Notes: generated by a model from the sequence alone, not told the origin. A stretch of DNA of 64,000 nucleotides from Eutreptiella sp. 'Long Island Sound 2002' (GCA_964036045.1 OZ038385.1:63517670-63581669); one strand, 5' to 3'. Counted from the first letter of the stretch, positions 25,401 through 36,629 are shown. Numbers and translations are program-made.

Positions 25401-28400
25401 CCACTGGTGGGCCAAAACCGGGGCCAAATCAGTGTCTGTAACCTGGACTTCAGCTGAGATTTCAGGATTTTATTCCAGGATTTCCAGGATCTCCATTCGG
25501 ATGTCTCAAGAGGAAGGATTGTGACCCCTGGAAATCTAAAGAACTGAACACAAATGAACAGTCAAACGCAGCATCCAATGCCATGGTGCCAAGACATGGG
25601 CGTTTTCATTGCCAAAACAACTCTCTTGGCATGATTTCAACAAAGACGAAGAGCTCCTTTACACATAGAGGAAAAGAACTAGGACGAGGATGACGATGAC
25701 GACAACGAGGGGGTCGTTAGGGCTCAACACACCGGGATGGAAAATCATAATGATAACTTTCAAAGATAAAGCTCTTCGGACAAACTAATCATTCAGTTGT
25801 TAACAACAACAGCATCTTAATGACGCTGCTGCTGCGGGGACGATGAAGAAGCTAAAAGAAACGCTTGCGTTACTGTGGCCAAAAACGGAGCTGTAGTTGG
25901 TGATGATTATGATGAGGATGATAATGGAAAAACGTTTGCGCGACTTGACTCCGACGGGGCTAAGGATGGTGCAAGACCGCAGGACTGGGGCTGTGATGTG
26001 GAAGGCTCAGGGCTGAGCTACACTTCAGGCCAGGGAGGAAGGGATCAAGGCCCAACGCACCGATCATTGAGGCCATCGACTCGTCATCGTCCTCGTCGGA
26101 GTTAATACTGGTCTCCACGATCTTTGTATTGTCCACGAGCCCTCCCGCATGCCTGCCCCGCCTCAACTTGCGTGGAGCCATATCTGTAGCACAGTTGCGT
26201 GTTGTCAAATGTCGGGGCCTTAGTCGCTGCAGCCGCGGCAGCACAGAGGGAAAATGGCGATCAAGTAGACAGACCCGTCCCCACTGAAAGCTACCGCAGA
26301 TTGCTCAACACGTCCATTTAAGGCTCTGTTTGAACTGCGGCTGTTGTTGCCCAAGAGGGGAAGGCGAAGGTGTGGGGAAGGGGGGGGGGGCGGCGGGGGG
26401 TTACAGGTGAGGGGTGGGGAGGGGTGAGGGGGCTATCATTTGTCTGGTATGTGCCTGGAGAGCCACGGGCCGGCTGGCATTTGACATGTTCCCTTTCCTC
26501 CATCGGTCAGAGCCGGGGCACCAACAGGGCAATGCTGGCCTTGACTGCCGCAAAGCACGGGCCACGCGGCGCGACTGCGATGCCTAAAAGGGCGTGCGTT
26601 GCACCTGCAGCAGCACCACAAGAACAGCACAAAAATGAGGAAGTGGGGCTGGGTCTGAAAAGGAGGCGGTGCGGAGTAGACGCAGTAGGAAGTGTGCAGA
26701 ATGCAGACGTGAAGAGGTACGATTTGGGGCATTTCTTGGTTGGACCTGGGGTGCATACAACCAACCGATTTGGCGCGTGCGCCAACGGACTGCTGGCACG
26801 CAATGACAGCAAGACATTCTCGCCGATCAGCCTCGATTGAACCCCCGCCCCCCACCTGCCGCTTCAAGTGTGCCTGCCCAATCCCTCCGACGAATGCCTC
26901 CTCTCTGGGGGATGCATTCCTTCCGACGTGAGTCGGCAGGCCGGTTGGTGTATGAACTGGCCCCCCTGACTCACAAGCATCCTCCTCTGGACGGCCAACC
27001 TCAGATGCACCTGCCCCCTGAAGCGAGGCGGACACAAGGATGGAATACGATAGACACAACACAGATAGGATACGAGATGGGGCTCAAGGAAGGTGTCACC
27101 CTGGCCACTGCATCTGTGGTCTGCCTTGTTGGTTTCCCCCAAAATCTGGTCCGCATTCTGGTCTTTACAGGCTTTGGAGCCCGATCCACGCACACAATGG
27201 GGCGCAAGATAACTTGATGACTTGAGATGACGTCACATGAATTGACGAAGGAGCGTGAACCATAAAATGGGGTAGATTTGCCGGTCGGCATTTCCAGTTG
27301 CGCGCTTGGTTTTGTTTTGTAGAGGCGTGCCTCCGGCCTATAGACGGCGGATGCTTTGTGGGTACAGTGTTCCCGCTGCTTGAGGTTCACTTCTGACGGA
27401 GGGGGGTTGCCATATGAAGGCTGAATGAGTGCGCCGGCCCGGGGGGTTCGCCGGTCTGATTTTCAGCGTTGTCGGCATTGTTGGCCTATCAAAATAATGA
27501 GATGAAAATTGAAGGCAGAAACCGCATCGATATCTCGCTGCTGTTGGTCCGTACGTAGTCCGGAGGGTCCTTCAATGGTGTCAACAATTGGTATCTGCCC
27601 TCGACCCTGTACCAACAGACCACTGAGAGTCTGGCTGAATGGTTCTAGCGCCTAAACCCTACAGTTGAGGGACCGGGATCGAACCCCAGAAAGGGCACGA
27701 CTACTCGACCAGGGCGGGGAGTGAACCTAAATATCCCGAACAGCCGGCCCAGAGGTCGTGGGTTCGAACTCGATGTTTGACACCGACGGCTGGAAACACG
27801 CATAGCCTTGCGCTATCGTGTCGGCGGTTGGTTCTCAGACATAGGACTGATGCCCCAAACAACAGACCAACAGACCACTATGCTTCTATTGGTCCAGTGC
27901 CCCACCAGGAAATCTACCTCCATGGTGCCAGTTGAGTGTGTGGGTTGCCCCTGCAGCCCATAGCAGCAGGCTACGGTGGTCAGTTCCGCATTCGCACTGC
28001 CCCTTTCCCTTTGGCATTCATGTCCTATAATCCCGTATCGGCCCCCTCGGTTGCGTTGGGGATGCAGCACGACCGCAATGAGACACTGGTGCTGGGTCAG
28101 GCAGTTCACCCAGATCTGAAGCCTGCGACCTGCAGCCTCCTCCGACGCAATCATGGTGGTGTTTGGGGGTTCTGATGCGCGCCGCACACGTCTGGGAACA
28201 TGTGTCCTTACTGATCGTCAGCAGCCGTAGCAAATGTCAGGTCAAAACTGGCCAAACAGCACTGTTGGACGCTCACCATTTGTACACCACCCAGCTCGCC
28301 AGGCACGCAGGCACACAGGTGCTAGTGCTCTAGCCTGTTCCCTGTTGCAAGCTGTTGAGTGTCCACGCGTTGTCCACCACTTCCGACCTCTCCCGGGAGA

Positions 28401-31400
28401 ACAACAAGGTCTTGGCCAGGTGAAGTGGCTGCCTCACCATCCCTAATAAAGCCTCGCCACAGTCTGCTCGGGGCGCTTCCACTGTCCTCATCACTGCGGT
28501 CCTGATGCCAGGGACATTCGCGATCCTGCGCATCTCATCAAGTCTGCACACCGTTTTCGTGCGCAGTGTTTGCCTGTTGCTTCACGGCCGCGAGGCGTTC
28601 CGCTGTACAAGACCTCAACCCAGATGTTCGGGACTCTGGAGCTTGAGCCTTCCATTGACCACAAACTGCCGACTGGACGTGTTAAGCCTGACTGGAGGAT
28701 GCGCTTGTAGTGTACCGGCTGCATTCTCCGGCCTCCCCTTGTGGGTTACCCCAACCCCCCCGGCAAACGGTTCGCACCACCCTAAGATTGAGGAAGAGTA
28801 GAGGCAGATACATGGCACAAGCTGGTACTCGTCCAAGTCATGCAGAATGTCGTGCAGCGTGATGATGCCCTGCGTCGTGCCGATCGCAATGTGGTACGGG
28901 GGCAAAAAACACATGCATGACACGGCGCCATTCGTGCTCCGCAGCTCTTTCTCGTGCTTCTGAAAGAAGCCGTCCTCGTCCGGCCACATCTTAATCGAGT
29001 CCCGCATGCTGATATAAATGTTGCGGATCTCTTGCTCAGGTCGCCACACGTGCAGCATCCCATGCACATCGTCCTGCAGAGAGACAACATAACGTCTGCA
29101 GGCCCGCGGAGCTTGTTCCGCACATGGAGGGCGTCACGGAACTTGCTTCACAACCACGTGCAACGAGCACATGCACTACTGTTACGTGTATCAGACACCT
29201 GGCATTGATGACCGTGAGCGTGAGGCAAAGCAGTGGTTGTATGCGCAATGGTCCTTGCCTCTGTCGAAGTATCAAATCCCATGGACCAGTGGTTGTATGC
29301 GCAATGGTCGTTGCCTCTGTCGAAGTATCAAATCCCGGGTTCTGGCGCCAAGCAAAGGCATATGATGGCGCCGTGTGTATCACGTGCAGACTTCAACACA
29401 CCTTGGTGGCCCGCTGCAAGCGCCGGACTACTTCCCCATTCATGTAGTTGAAGCAGGCGATGTCGCCTGTTGTAAACACCACGATTATCTTCCGACACTG
29501 GGTGTCGAAGTGCGCGGCGCAAATCACAGCGGAGGTGTCCCGGTGGACCTCCTCCATCCCGTCCTCCGTCAGCGCCGTGAAGGAGAAGATCTTCCTCCCC
29601 GTCTGTACCTGCCAAACGTTGACGGTATCGCCGTCAAACGACAACACGTGGTGGTACTTGGTGTTGTACAGCCCCGGGACGACCCTCGCCGCCTGTTGGC
29701 GTTCCTTCTGCGTCACGGTGTCCGTAATGATGGGCCATATCCTGACATAAGTGGACGCGGCCACGATGCACCTGCGGTATGGATCGAAGGTCATGGCGCT
29801 GAGGCAGTCCTCGGGATAGTAATGCCGGGTGTCCTTGAACGTCTGGAACACCTTGCCGCCCCGCAGATCCCAGATCTTGAAGCACTTGTCCCGATCCACA
29901 CTAATCAGCTGCATATCCTATTGAGACGGGTTGTGACGTTTGTGTCATCACAAGAATGCAATTGAATGCACGGGCGGAGCCAACTTGATTCTGGGGGATG
30001 CTTCAGAAAGTGCCATGTGTTTTGTGTGCATTTCTCGAGAGCGGGGAAGAAAAACTGGAGTGAATGATGGATTGTCTTGTGGATGAGAGTGGAATGATTG
30101 TCCCCTTGCTCACCATTGTAGCCTGATGCCCTGTACCGTCCACTCCGATGCCAGCGATAGGCTTCACATGCAGCCACACCAAAGCCATAACGTTCAGAGG
30201 GAGGTATGGTAAAGTACGCAAGAATGCCTGCCTCCGTCGGTGTGCAAGCATTGTCACTCAATTATCAACCGCCGTCGCACAACCGCCACCCTCTATCCAC
30301 GGCAGTCATACAGGCGCAGTGTCCGTACATCCATCATCTTAGCAACTCATTAAGAGGTGTCCGGATGGAGGGGCAAGGCACTCGGCCTATGGGCTAAGCT
30401 CCTAAATATGATATCTTTCTTTCCCTGAACAGTTCCTTTCAATGAACACCCCACTTTGACACACCAGGTCTGTATTTTTGCCATTTTTTTTTGTGAACCC
30501 TAACGTCAGCTTTCTCGTGCGGCAAAATGGCTTGCGAGCCCCTGGCATCTTGTCCTCCGCGTTTCCACCATACCACCCTTGTGCTCAAACAAGGCCCAAT
30601 CTGTTGGGGCTCCAAAATCCAATTTTAACAAAATGCGGCTCGGTCATATTTGTTGCACTTGTGGGCTGGAGTTATGCTTGGTGTGGGGCAAAATGTCTGT
30701 TACAGACCGCAACCAGTTGAACGGACTCGCACACCGTTGAACACCACTTGCAAGGGGTCGCATGACGCGAACGGGCTTGAACACCAGTTTAACGGACTTG
30801 AGCAGAATCACATGCACGCGAGCACCGCTGAACCGACTTGCACGGGTCTAAACACCACCTAAACGGAGTTGGAACGGACTTGAACACCGCTTTGACTGAG
30901 CCCAACGCACTGGCTGGCACCAAAAATGCTGTGATTCCCATCATTTTTACTTGGTGGAGGTGGATGGGGCGGTTGCCCCCTCCCCCCATTAAAGCGAGTC
31001 CCTGGGGCCAAGATCCCTCGCGTCCTTGGCCCTCGGAGCTCCCAGCTCCCCGAATTCAGCTTCCCGTCGTTGGTACCTAATTATGCCACCCCCGCCTTCT
31101 CTCCACCGTCATTGACCCCTTCTGGAGCCCCTACGCAAGGAACGTCTGGCGGTGGGTCTTCAACGAAATAGTACATTGAAGGTAGCATGCAATATAGGAT
31201 GCAGAGCTATGACCTCCTCGTTAAAGGCCACCGCACTGACAGGCGCGTGGTGTCCATAGAATTTTGCGACAGGATGGACGATGTAGGGGTTCCAAATGTA
31301 AACTTCGCGCTCAGAGCCCGCGCTGGCAATGATTTTGCCTTGATCATTCCAATCCATTGATAGCACCGACTTGACGTGCCCATCGACCTCACCCAAAGTC

Positions 31401-33560
31401 CGTACCTTTGTGTTGTGCTCAATATCTGTAATGGCGATGCTGGTGTCCCATGACGCAGAGATAAGCCCCAGCGAATCTCGGTAAATGATTTTGCTGAGAA
31501 ATGGAAAGACGTGCGACATTTACCCGCAGGACGGAATGGCAAGAGAGATATGCCGAGCGGAACGCACTCCTGTGCACACAAAGGCCACAGCATACCACAC
31601 ACATGCACGCATGCGCCACACAAAGGCTACAGCAACATCCAGCTCTTCCCAATGATTCGGGTCAGGCTGGCAAAGAAAGCAGGACCTCCACATTACGTGC
31701 ACGATGCACGCACGGCACGCTGCGTCCCGTCCCTTTGTCAGCAGACAACGCCACCACCATCATGTGGCACAACAACAACGACATCGTATAGTGCAATCAG
31801 AGTGTGCCACCTGCTGCAGCCGTGTGCTGTGGAAGCCTTGTAAGGACGAACAATCGGTGAAAACAGATCTTCTTCGTGGACCCCACCCAAGAAAAAGGAC
31901 ACAACTGTTATCCATGCATCGGTGATGGACCAGGGCTGGAAATGTCTGTTGGTGGGGATGTTCAGTCAACCTGACCTGACCGTTGAACCCCCAAATAGCC
32001 CATTTTGAAGGCATTGGAACTTTAGGTGGGCCAAACCGAGCCAAAAAGTGCTCAAGAATGGGTTTACACAACTTGGTTCATGACCTGGACCAACTTTGAA
32101 AAAAAATTTAACAATTTTGGAGGGATTTTGCCCTGGGCCATGTGTCTCCTCAAGCCAATCATCCGCCAGTGCAAGGTCTGGGTGTTCGTTTAGGTCATTC
32201 TCAGGGGGCGGAAACTACTGCCTTCAGAATTGGGTTTAAAGCAACACTCATCTGCGAGCTGTCAACCAGCAACACCTCTGTGGCAGCAGAGGAGTGCTCA
32301 GCCTGTTATGCAAAGTGGATGGCTCTCGTCCTGATCATTCACCAGCTGCTAAATGGAATTTCAACTGGACGTGTCATACAATGCCCAGATTGGCCAAAAC
32401 TGCGCACTTCCCACCCAAACTCAAATTTGAGCACTTCTTAGAACGTGCGGCTCGAAATTTCCGCAAATGCCCCCCAATGTTCCAGCGTGCACTTGGTTTG
32501 ATAGGAAGCCCATTCGGGCCATGTCAAAAAAATGGGCCAGTAATGATTTCCCAAAATTGTTCCTGGACCACTTGGGGTGATCAACAAACATGCTTTGATC
32601 GTGTAACCAAGATCATTTGGGCCCGCAAAGGTCGCCGCACCCATTATCCAATGAGGGCGGTCGGCGGGCGGAGCATTATCCTCCTCGTCTGCCATCCTTG
32701 AGGAACACGTACTGGCGTGGAGGGTTGGGAGGGGCACTTAGGTCTTTTTTGCTTGGGTATTGGAGGGCTTGGTGGGACATTTGGGAATCCGCAATTCCCG
32801 AAAACAGAAGTATGAGCAAGCTTCATTCGAGCAGTCCTTTTTCCGCATTATGCTAGAGATTTATGAGGAACACTTTTGTTTACCCACCACTGGTGTCTGC
32901 ACCTGGTGTCCTTGTGTGTAGCAGTTGTACCCCACGTTGCTTGACATGCCGTGTGGGGAAGGGTGGCAGGCCGCGCGTCGTGCACCTGAGGTACATTTGA
33001 TGCACTCACATGTACGGGAGGGCATCAGAGCAGCAGGGAAATGGGGTTACAGCAACACGTACACCCAGCAACTCGTTTCCCGGGTGTGGACAAACAATGT
33101 CAAAGATTACCAGTGCGTAGCAAGGTTGAGATGTGCTATGGGGGGCGAAAAAATCCATTCTAGGCAATTACATCATTGCTAATACACACAGCAGGGACAC
33201 ACGATGAGACATGCAGGGCTGCTCCGCGGCTCCTGAGGAGTTCTCTCTCCAACCGCTGCTGTTTGCGTTTTTTTGCGGTTTTCATCGCGTGTGTGTGCGT
33301 ATGTGTGTGTGTGTCTTTCGTTTTTGTGTGTTTGTTTGCAAGACACTGGTGGTGGCTCCTTCGTTCTGTGGTAGAGTGGATAGGGCGTGCAAGTGCCGGT
33401 AAGTGCAAAGACAGACAGACTGGCAGACAGACAGACAAGCGGATCCCGTGTTTTGCCTAAATTGCTGCCCCTGGCATGTCACGGAAGAAGTGGGTTGTTT
33501 GTATGATACCTTGATCGCAGCCTCCGTGATAAAGTCACAATCGTAGGCGTGCAGAGTTCA

Positions 33561-33594
<34 letters not shown>

Positions 33595-36197
33595 CCTTTT
33601 GTGTGTTTGTTTTGCAAGACATTTGTGGTGGCTCTTTCGTTCTGTGGTAGCGCGCAAGTGTTTCGAGTATGTGCCGGCAAAGGCAAAGGCAGACAGACAG
33701 ACAGACAGGGAGCTAGACAGACAATCGGATCCAATGTTACATTGCTGCTCCTAACAGCCCTATTTTAGGTGATGGTCAAGTGCTACAGCCCCGTACACCA
33801 TACGCAGAAGACGTGGATGTCCACTACATCGGTGCCAAGAATTAGCACTTGCTTCAAAGCCACACACGCAGACATCAGATACCCACACACTGAAATACAC
33901 CTGATCATCTCTCGGTGGACATTCGTCATCTTCCTTACAGACTGAATTTCTGCAGGCTTGTTGGCCATGACGACCTTGGAGATGTTGTACACCTGGATGC
34001 CTCCTGAATACAGCCCAAGCACCAAATGATTGTGGCCTCCAATATTTGTATGGTCCAATGCGCTAGGTGAATCGACCAAATCCTTTAAATTCACCTGATG
34101 AATGGCAACTCCTCTGCGATTTTTGCGTTTTGCTCCTTCCGCATTACCTTTGCCTGTCCCTTTGCCTTTGATGGAGCTTTCGTGCACATGTGTCCCCACG
34201 AAGCGCCGAACCAACTCGTGGCCGTACCACACGATCCCATAAATGTTGATGACCCGATCGATCGTGGCCACTGCAAGGTACTTGTCATCGAACAATTTCA
34301 TTGAACTGACCGGGGAATGCGATTTCTGCACCGTGCTAGCAAGGCTGCAGTCGTTGGCATTCCACGCCTTCACGCAGCCATCATAGCTTGCGGTGTAGTA
34401 ATAGTTGTGCTTGTGCACTTGAATGCAATTCACCATGTCCACATGCCTTGAATGGAAATGCGGGCCATCGTCCTGTCCCTCAGATGAAGCATCTCTTGAT
34501 GGATCCTTATCCAGAAATTGGATGTTGGGCTTCTCGACAAATTGCTCCATGGAAGGCACCTTGTACGTGAGTAATAGGGCAGACAATTCATCCCAAGTGA
34601 GACGCCCACTGGTGTCTGCATCGATCCGTAGAAACATCTCCCGCAGCTCCTCCATGGTTTTGTCTTGGCCAATTGCCTGAGAGAGCATGTGAATTCTGTG
34701 ACCAAACCCATAAACAAGCGCTTCGATCATTGTACGTGGGAATCAACATACAGTGACATTAGCAAGGCACAATGAGTTTCCGCTGATCCTAGGGGTGTAT
34801 GCATCGGTTTAAGCATGTCACATAAGTGAGTGATTAGGGGGCATCACTGTTACCATACTGAGAACCCACACATCTGAATAGGTATAACGTTGAGAAGTTT
34901 GAATAACAATCATACAGCATACACACACAAACACACCAAATTAAGAGTGCAACATCCAAAGATACCTTGGACAACCAGATGCATATATGTGCTGTCACTA
35001 CGATGTTGTGTATTTTTGACATCGTAGAGCCACAGGAAGCTAGTTTGGGGAGGTTTGAACCCCACCCTGGCCCGACACTATCATTGAGCCTGAGGGCCCA
35101 GAATGGGGGGATGGGGGGGCTGAGCGCCCCACAGTTGGGTGAGGGTTCTCAAGGAGAGGGGGCCTAACTAGTGATAGATGGCATCACTCAATAGCTCAAC
35201 TACTCAACAATGATGGTAGTTGCCTGGGTCTTGTGACCCTGAAAATGGCTCCATAACCCCTACCGTTTCACGGTCCTCAGAGCAAGTTGGAATCATAAGG
35301 GCTACAAGACTTGAAGGAAGACTAGGCCCAAAGGGCCTAGAGGTGGTGGTGGGGGGTGGTAACAGGTTGGCGAAAACCACATGCGCGGGCTCTTGGGCCT
35401 TTGCTTGGTCGTTGCGTTTGACATACACACGCACACACGCACGCACATGCATGCGCGCGCGCAAACACATACACACACTGCAGCCATGCAAGCACGAGTC
35501 GAGTCTCGACAAAAAAGCCTTCTGTACTATAAAGCCGCAGATATGAGAGCGTAGCTTGTAAACACGCACACACGCACACACGTTGTAAGAGTCAAACCCA
35601 AAAGGCAAGCGAAATCCTGAGCGATACATCATCGGCTGTGAGCACCAGCACACTTGGAGCCAGAGCAAGGGCGCGTGTAAATTGGGCAAAAATCAAAACG
35701 AGATATCACTGGTAAACAGGATCAATGCTCATTGCTCGGTTAGAACTAATACGTTGATCTCAGCTGTATCCCCTCCCACCCATGTGCTACAACATACACT
35801 TGAAAACCAATGTGATGTCCATAAGGGGATTACCCGGACGTGCTCAAACCGCGCATTCAACACACGCGAGCGGCCAAGAGAAATATGGGAGCTAGGCGAT
35901 CACAAAACACAAGACCAACAAAAGAAAAAGGGAGCGGGATGGGTGAGGCCACACCTCATGGTAGAATTGCACAAATTGCTCTTCATCCAACCCTTTCTTT
36001 GTGTTATTCAACCGATCATAGAAGGGCCGCGAATGCAAAAATTTGGCCAATCTCTCCTTCTGCTCTGTGTTTGCAATCTTGTCCAAAGGCACCTCCAAAT
36101 GTGCATCCAACATGACCTTGGAATGCCGAGGACTGGTGTGTCCCGCATCCAGGTGTTGACGGCCACTCATGGGCATGGGCCGAAACCATTCATGAAT
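13903..36197 (-). CDS. WDR49: WDR49/CFAP337-like WD40-repeat EF-hand protein (gene span, 5' incomplete)
   Basis: Ten exons joined in consistent phase give 1,344 residues and a TAG stop. Order: helical EF-hand-like segment (residues ~45-81), a canonical EF-hand loop D-x-D-x-S-G-x-L-x-x-x-E (residues 100-111), then WD40 blades from about residue 130 to 880, probably two propellers, then a long disordered Ser/Pro/Arg/Gln-rich tail. WDR49, WDR64 and EFCAB8 share this arrangement, and family members (FAP337/CFAP337) are axonemal proteins; some studies place them near the nexin-dynein regulatory complex. Introns run from 328 to about 5,170 bp with GT-AG ends. The first exon found begins after an acceptor, so at least one upstream exon holding the start codon is missing. 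The paralog assignment within the family is uncertain. Confidence 0.88.
15402..15569. repeat. Degenerate tandem repeat, three units
   Basis: Units with the core CNAAACTGGGGAGGGGACA begin near 15402, 15482 and 15534 (periods 80 and 52). Lies within an intron. Confidence 0.6.
16250..16500. repeat. Two direct repeats separated by a GT/GC microsatellite
   Basis: 16250-16318 and 16437-16500 share GTGACGCCC then AGCTCAAACTGCGAGGTTCA and AACATGCCT. The spacer includes (GT)n, (GC)7 and (GT)n at 16389-16440, and another (GT)n follows at 16501. This looks like local duplication driven by the microsatellite. Confidence 0.8.
16935..17495 (-). CDS. WD40/EF-hand gene exon: disordered Ser/Pro/Arg tail
   Basis: 187 codons, phase 0 at both ends if the acceptor is acttctgccag at 17496-17506; donor AAG|gtgtgc. 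Codes a low-complexity region with an 8-residue repeat (GSPRARDGQ, GSPRVRDGP, SSPRGQ) and ends with an amphipathic segment (SQWLGRIMSRWLQKEQHYSG then NPLFNVVK). High GC. The upstream boundary is the least certain of the whole model: the frame stays open a further 33 bp upstream. Confidence 0.7.
19748..20340. repeat. ~295-bp tandem duplication followed by a (TCTCA)n tract
   Basis: Copy A (about 19748-20039) and copy B (about 20047-20340) share the run GGTGGCCACGGCTACACGGG and the ending GCCGCCACACACC. They differ by scattered substitutions. Immediately after copy B is a pentanucleotide microsatellite of TCTCA units (20346-20380). Long plus-strand open frames here come from low-complexity composition, not from a gene. 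Confidence 0.8.
22363..22416. repeat. 27-bp perfect tandem duplication
   Basis: Two exact copies beginning AGACGACACCCACAGG at 22363 and 22390. Intronic. Confidence 0.9.
22668..23096 (-). CDS. WD40/EF-hand gene exon: last WD40 blade and linker
   Basis: Acceptor tgtccccacag, donor CAG|gtacag (phase 0). Codes VITHFKAHKGSVQSVAYIEL then LSTGAENIHLHTMEGHLIG and the family-typical FGGGNGPWDVGNPSTWQ after the last blade. A Lys/Gln-rich low-complexity tail follows. Alternative phase-0 donors exist 15-30 bp further on; gtacag has the best consensus. Confidence 0.85.
24084..24376 (-). CDS. WD40/EF-hand gene exon: WD40 blades
   Basis: Acceptor ctttttcttcag, donor GAG|gtttgc. Codes LKTDKSRVVEAMVYLPAK, VLVVVMGDKYIYMWATANP and HFFCLATDATNNILLSSDD followed by EGYVYAWQLK. 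The phrase 'VEAMVYL' followed by 'DKYIYMW' matches the second propeller pattern of the WDR49 family. Confidence 0.92.
26061..26183 (-). CDS. WD40/EF-hand gene exon: acidic insert
   Basis: A 123-bp exon found by phase matching. It starts AT (phase 1) after ctacag and ends G|gtgcgt (phase 1), joining cleanly to both neighbours. It codes a basic stretch (MAPRKLRRGRHAGG) followed by an acidic stretch (SINSDEDDDESMASMI). It inserts a charged, probably disordered linker between WD40 blades. Similar inserts between blades occur in this family, but this sequence is not one I recognise. Confidence 0.82.
26184..28811 (-). other. Intron 5 of the WD40 gene, with a tRNA-like sequence
   Basis: 2,628-bp intron. 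Includes the tRNA-like segment at 27627-27690 and a second T-arm-like string near 27757-27770. Otherwise nothing recognised. Confidence 0.6.
27627..27690 (+). repeat. tRNA-like sequence, probably SINE-derived
   Basis: Contains an A-box match (TGGCTGAATGG, 27632-27642) and a B-box match (GATCGAACC, 27678-27686) at tRNA-like spacing, with a nearly paired T-arm. The acceptor stem does not pair, so a working tRNA is unlikely. Lies in an intron, antisense to the WD40 gene. Confidence 0.5.
28812..29073 (-). CDS. WD40/EF-hand gene exon: WD40 blade
   Basis: Acceptor ctctctgcag, donor CCAT|gtatct (phase 1). Contains MLHVWRPEQEIRNIYISM, then a spacer rich in charged residues and SCMCFLPPYHIAIGTTQG followed by IITLHDIL. 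The split codon T|AT becomes Tyr with the next exon, avoiding a stop that would result from skipping it. Confidence 0.9.
29074..29401 (-). other. Short intron with a 56-bp tandem duplication
   Basis: 328-bp intron. Positions 29231-29286 and 29287-29338 are two nearly identical direct copies (CAGTGGTTGTATGCGCAATG core), accounting for about a third of the intron. Confidence 0.8.
29402..29917 (-). CDS. WD40/EF-hand gene exon: WD40 blades
   Basis: 172 codons, phase 0 at both ends; acceptor ctcaatag, donor AAG|gtgtgt. Begins DMQLISVDRDKCFKIWDLR, completing the blade started in the previous exon, then LSAMTFDPYRRCIVAAS, VLSFDGDTVNVWQVQTG and VICAAHFDTQCRKIIVVF. The family signature in which blades run across exon joints supports the phase choices. 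Confidence 0.93.
31214..31493 (-). CDS. WD40/EF-hand gene exon: WD40 blades
   Basis: Acceptor tctttccatttctcag, donor GAG|gtcata. Coded sequence contains SKIIYRDSLGLISASWD, the repeat GHVKSVLSMDWNDQGKIIAS followed by EVYIWNP, and GHHAPVSAVAFNEE. These are classic GH...WD-type strand patterns. Phase 0 at the downstream junction. Confidence 0.92.
31908..32045 (+). repeat. Dispersed repeat, copy 1
   Basis: About 135 bp closely matching 38645-38775 in the same orientation (shared words ATGCATCGGTGATGGAC, GGAAATGTCT, TTCAGTCAAC and GGCATTGG...ACTTTAGGTGGGCC). Similarity ends abruptly on the right in both copies, as expected for an element end. Confidence 0.8.
33280..33745. repeat. Tandem duplication with GT and CAGA microsatellites
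   Basis: 33285-33448 and 33561-33732 share, in order, (GT)n, TTTGTGTGTTTGTTT, GCAAGACA, TTCGTTCTGTGGTAG, (CAGA)n and CGGATCC. Period is about 280 bp. Microsatellite lengths differ between copies. Confidence 0.8.
33901..34676 (-). CDS. WD40/EF-hand gene exon: EF-hand loop and first WD40 blades
   Basis: Acceptor ctctcag at 34677-34683 and donor AG|gtgtat at 33900. Starts with AIGQDKTMEELREMFLRID, then the calcium loop DADTSGRLTWDE. WD-type strands follow (YTASYDGCVKAWN, LAVATIDRVINIYG, LVLGLYSGGIQVYNI). A Lys/Gly-rich insert (KGKGTGKGNAEGAKRKNRR) sits between blades. The last codon is split (AG|C, Ser) with the next exon. Confidence 0.9.
34677..35954 (-). other. Intron 1 (of those seen) of the WD40 gene
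   Basis: 1,278-bp GT-AG intron. Contains CA/GC microsatellite tracts at about 35424-35480 and 35563-35582. Nothing else recognised. Confidence 0.7.
35955..36197 (-). CDS. WD40/EF-hand gene, first exon identified
   Basis: 81 codons, phase 0 at both ends. A textbook acceptor (T-run then gtag) precedes ATTCATGAATGG, giving IHEWFRPMPMSG as the first coded residues. The donor is GAG|gtgtgg at 35954. The C-terminal half (GLDEEQFVQFYHE) is the incoming helix of an EF-hand pair, continued in the next exon. The open acceptor proves that a start exon lies further upstream. Confidence 0.85.
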
Positions 36198-36629
36198 CTA
36201 CAAAAAAAAAAGGTCCAAGCTATTGGGATACCGATTGTAAAGGAAGGCACCAAACCGTCTTGGGTAATCTACCGTCTGCGTCAACGGAGGCTCGCGTTAC
36301 CACGACTCAATGACAAGGCAAACAAAGCACATGCAAAAGAGCCAAGTGGCCTAAGCTCAAGCTTTTTGCAAAGATGCGGGCAGTTGGTGGGGCGATACAT
36401 GCCATCAAAACATTGGATCACTGGGTGTTAGGCACACCGCTCCGTTCCGTTCCGCGTCAAATCGTGGACCCCCCCCCCCCACACCCCACCCCCGCCACAA
36501 GGAGGACTAAGCGCGGGCAAGAACAGGCAGAGGGTTGTTATGTGCCCCAGGCGGGGAATAAACCCTACAGGTGGACATCCCAGGGCCCAAAAGCCGCTAT
36601 TGGGGAGGGGTCCCGCACTGCTGGTTTGG

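Larger units (their letters stand above)
31494..33900 (-). other. Intron 2 of the WD40 gene, with repeats
   Basis: 2,407-bp GT-AG intron. It contains the local duplication with GT and CAGA microsatellites at 33280-33745, and a dispersed repeat at 31908-32045 that recurs near 38645-38775. Another segment at 32535-32590 (ccacttggggtg core) recurs twice near 50.4 and 50.7 kb. Confidence 0.7.
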
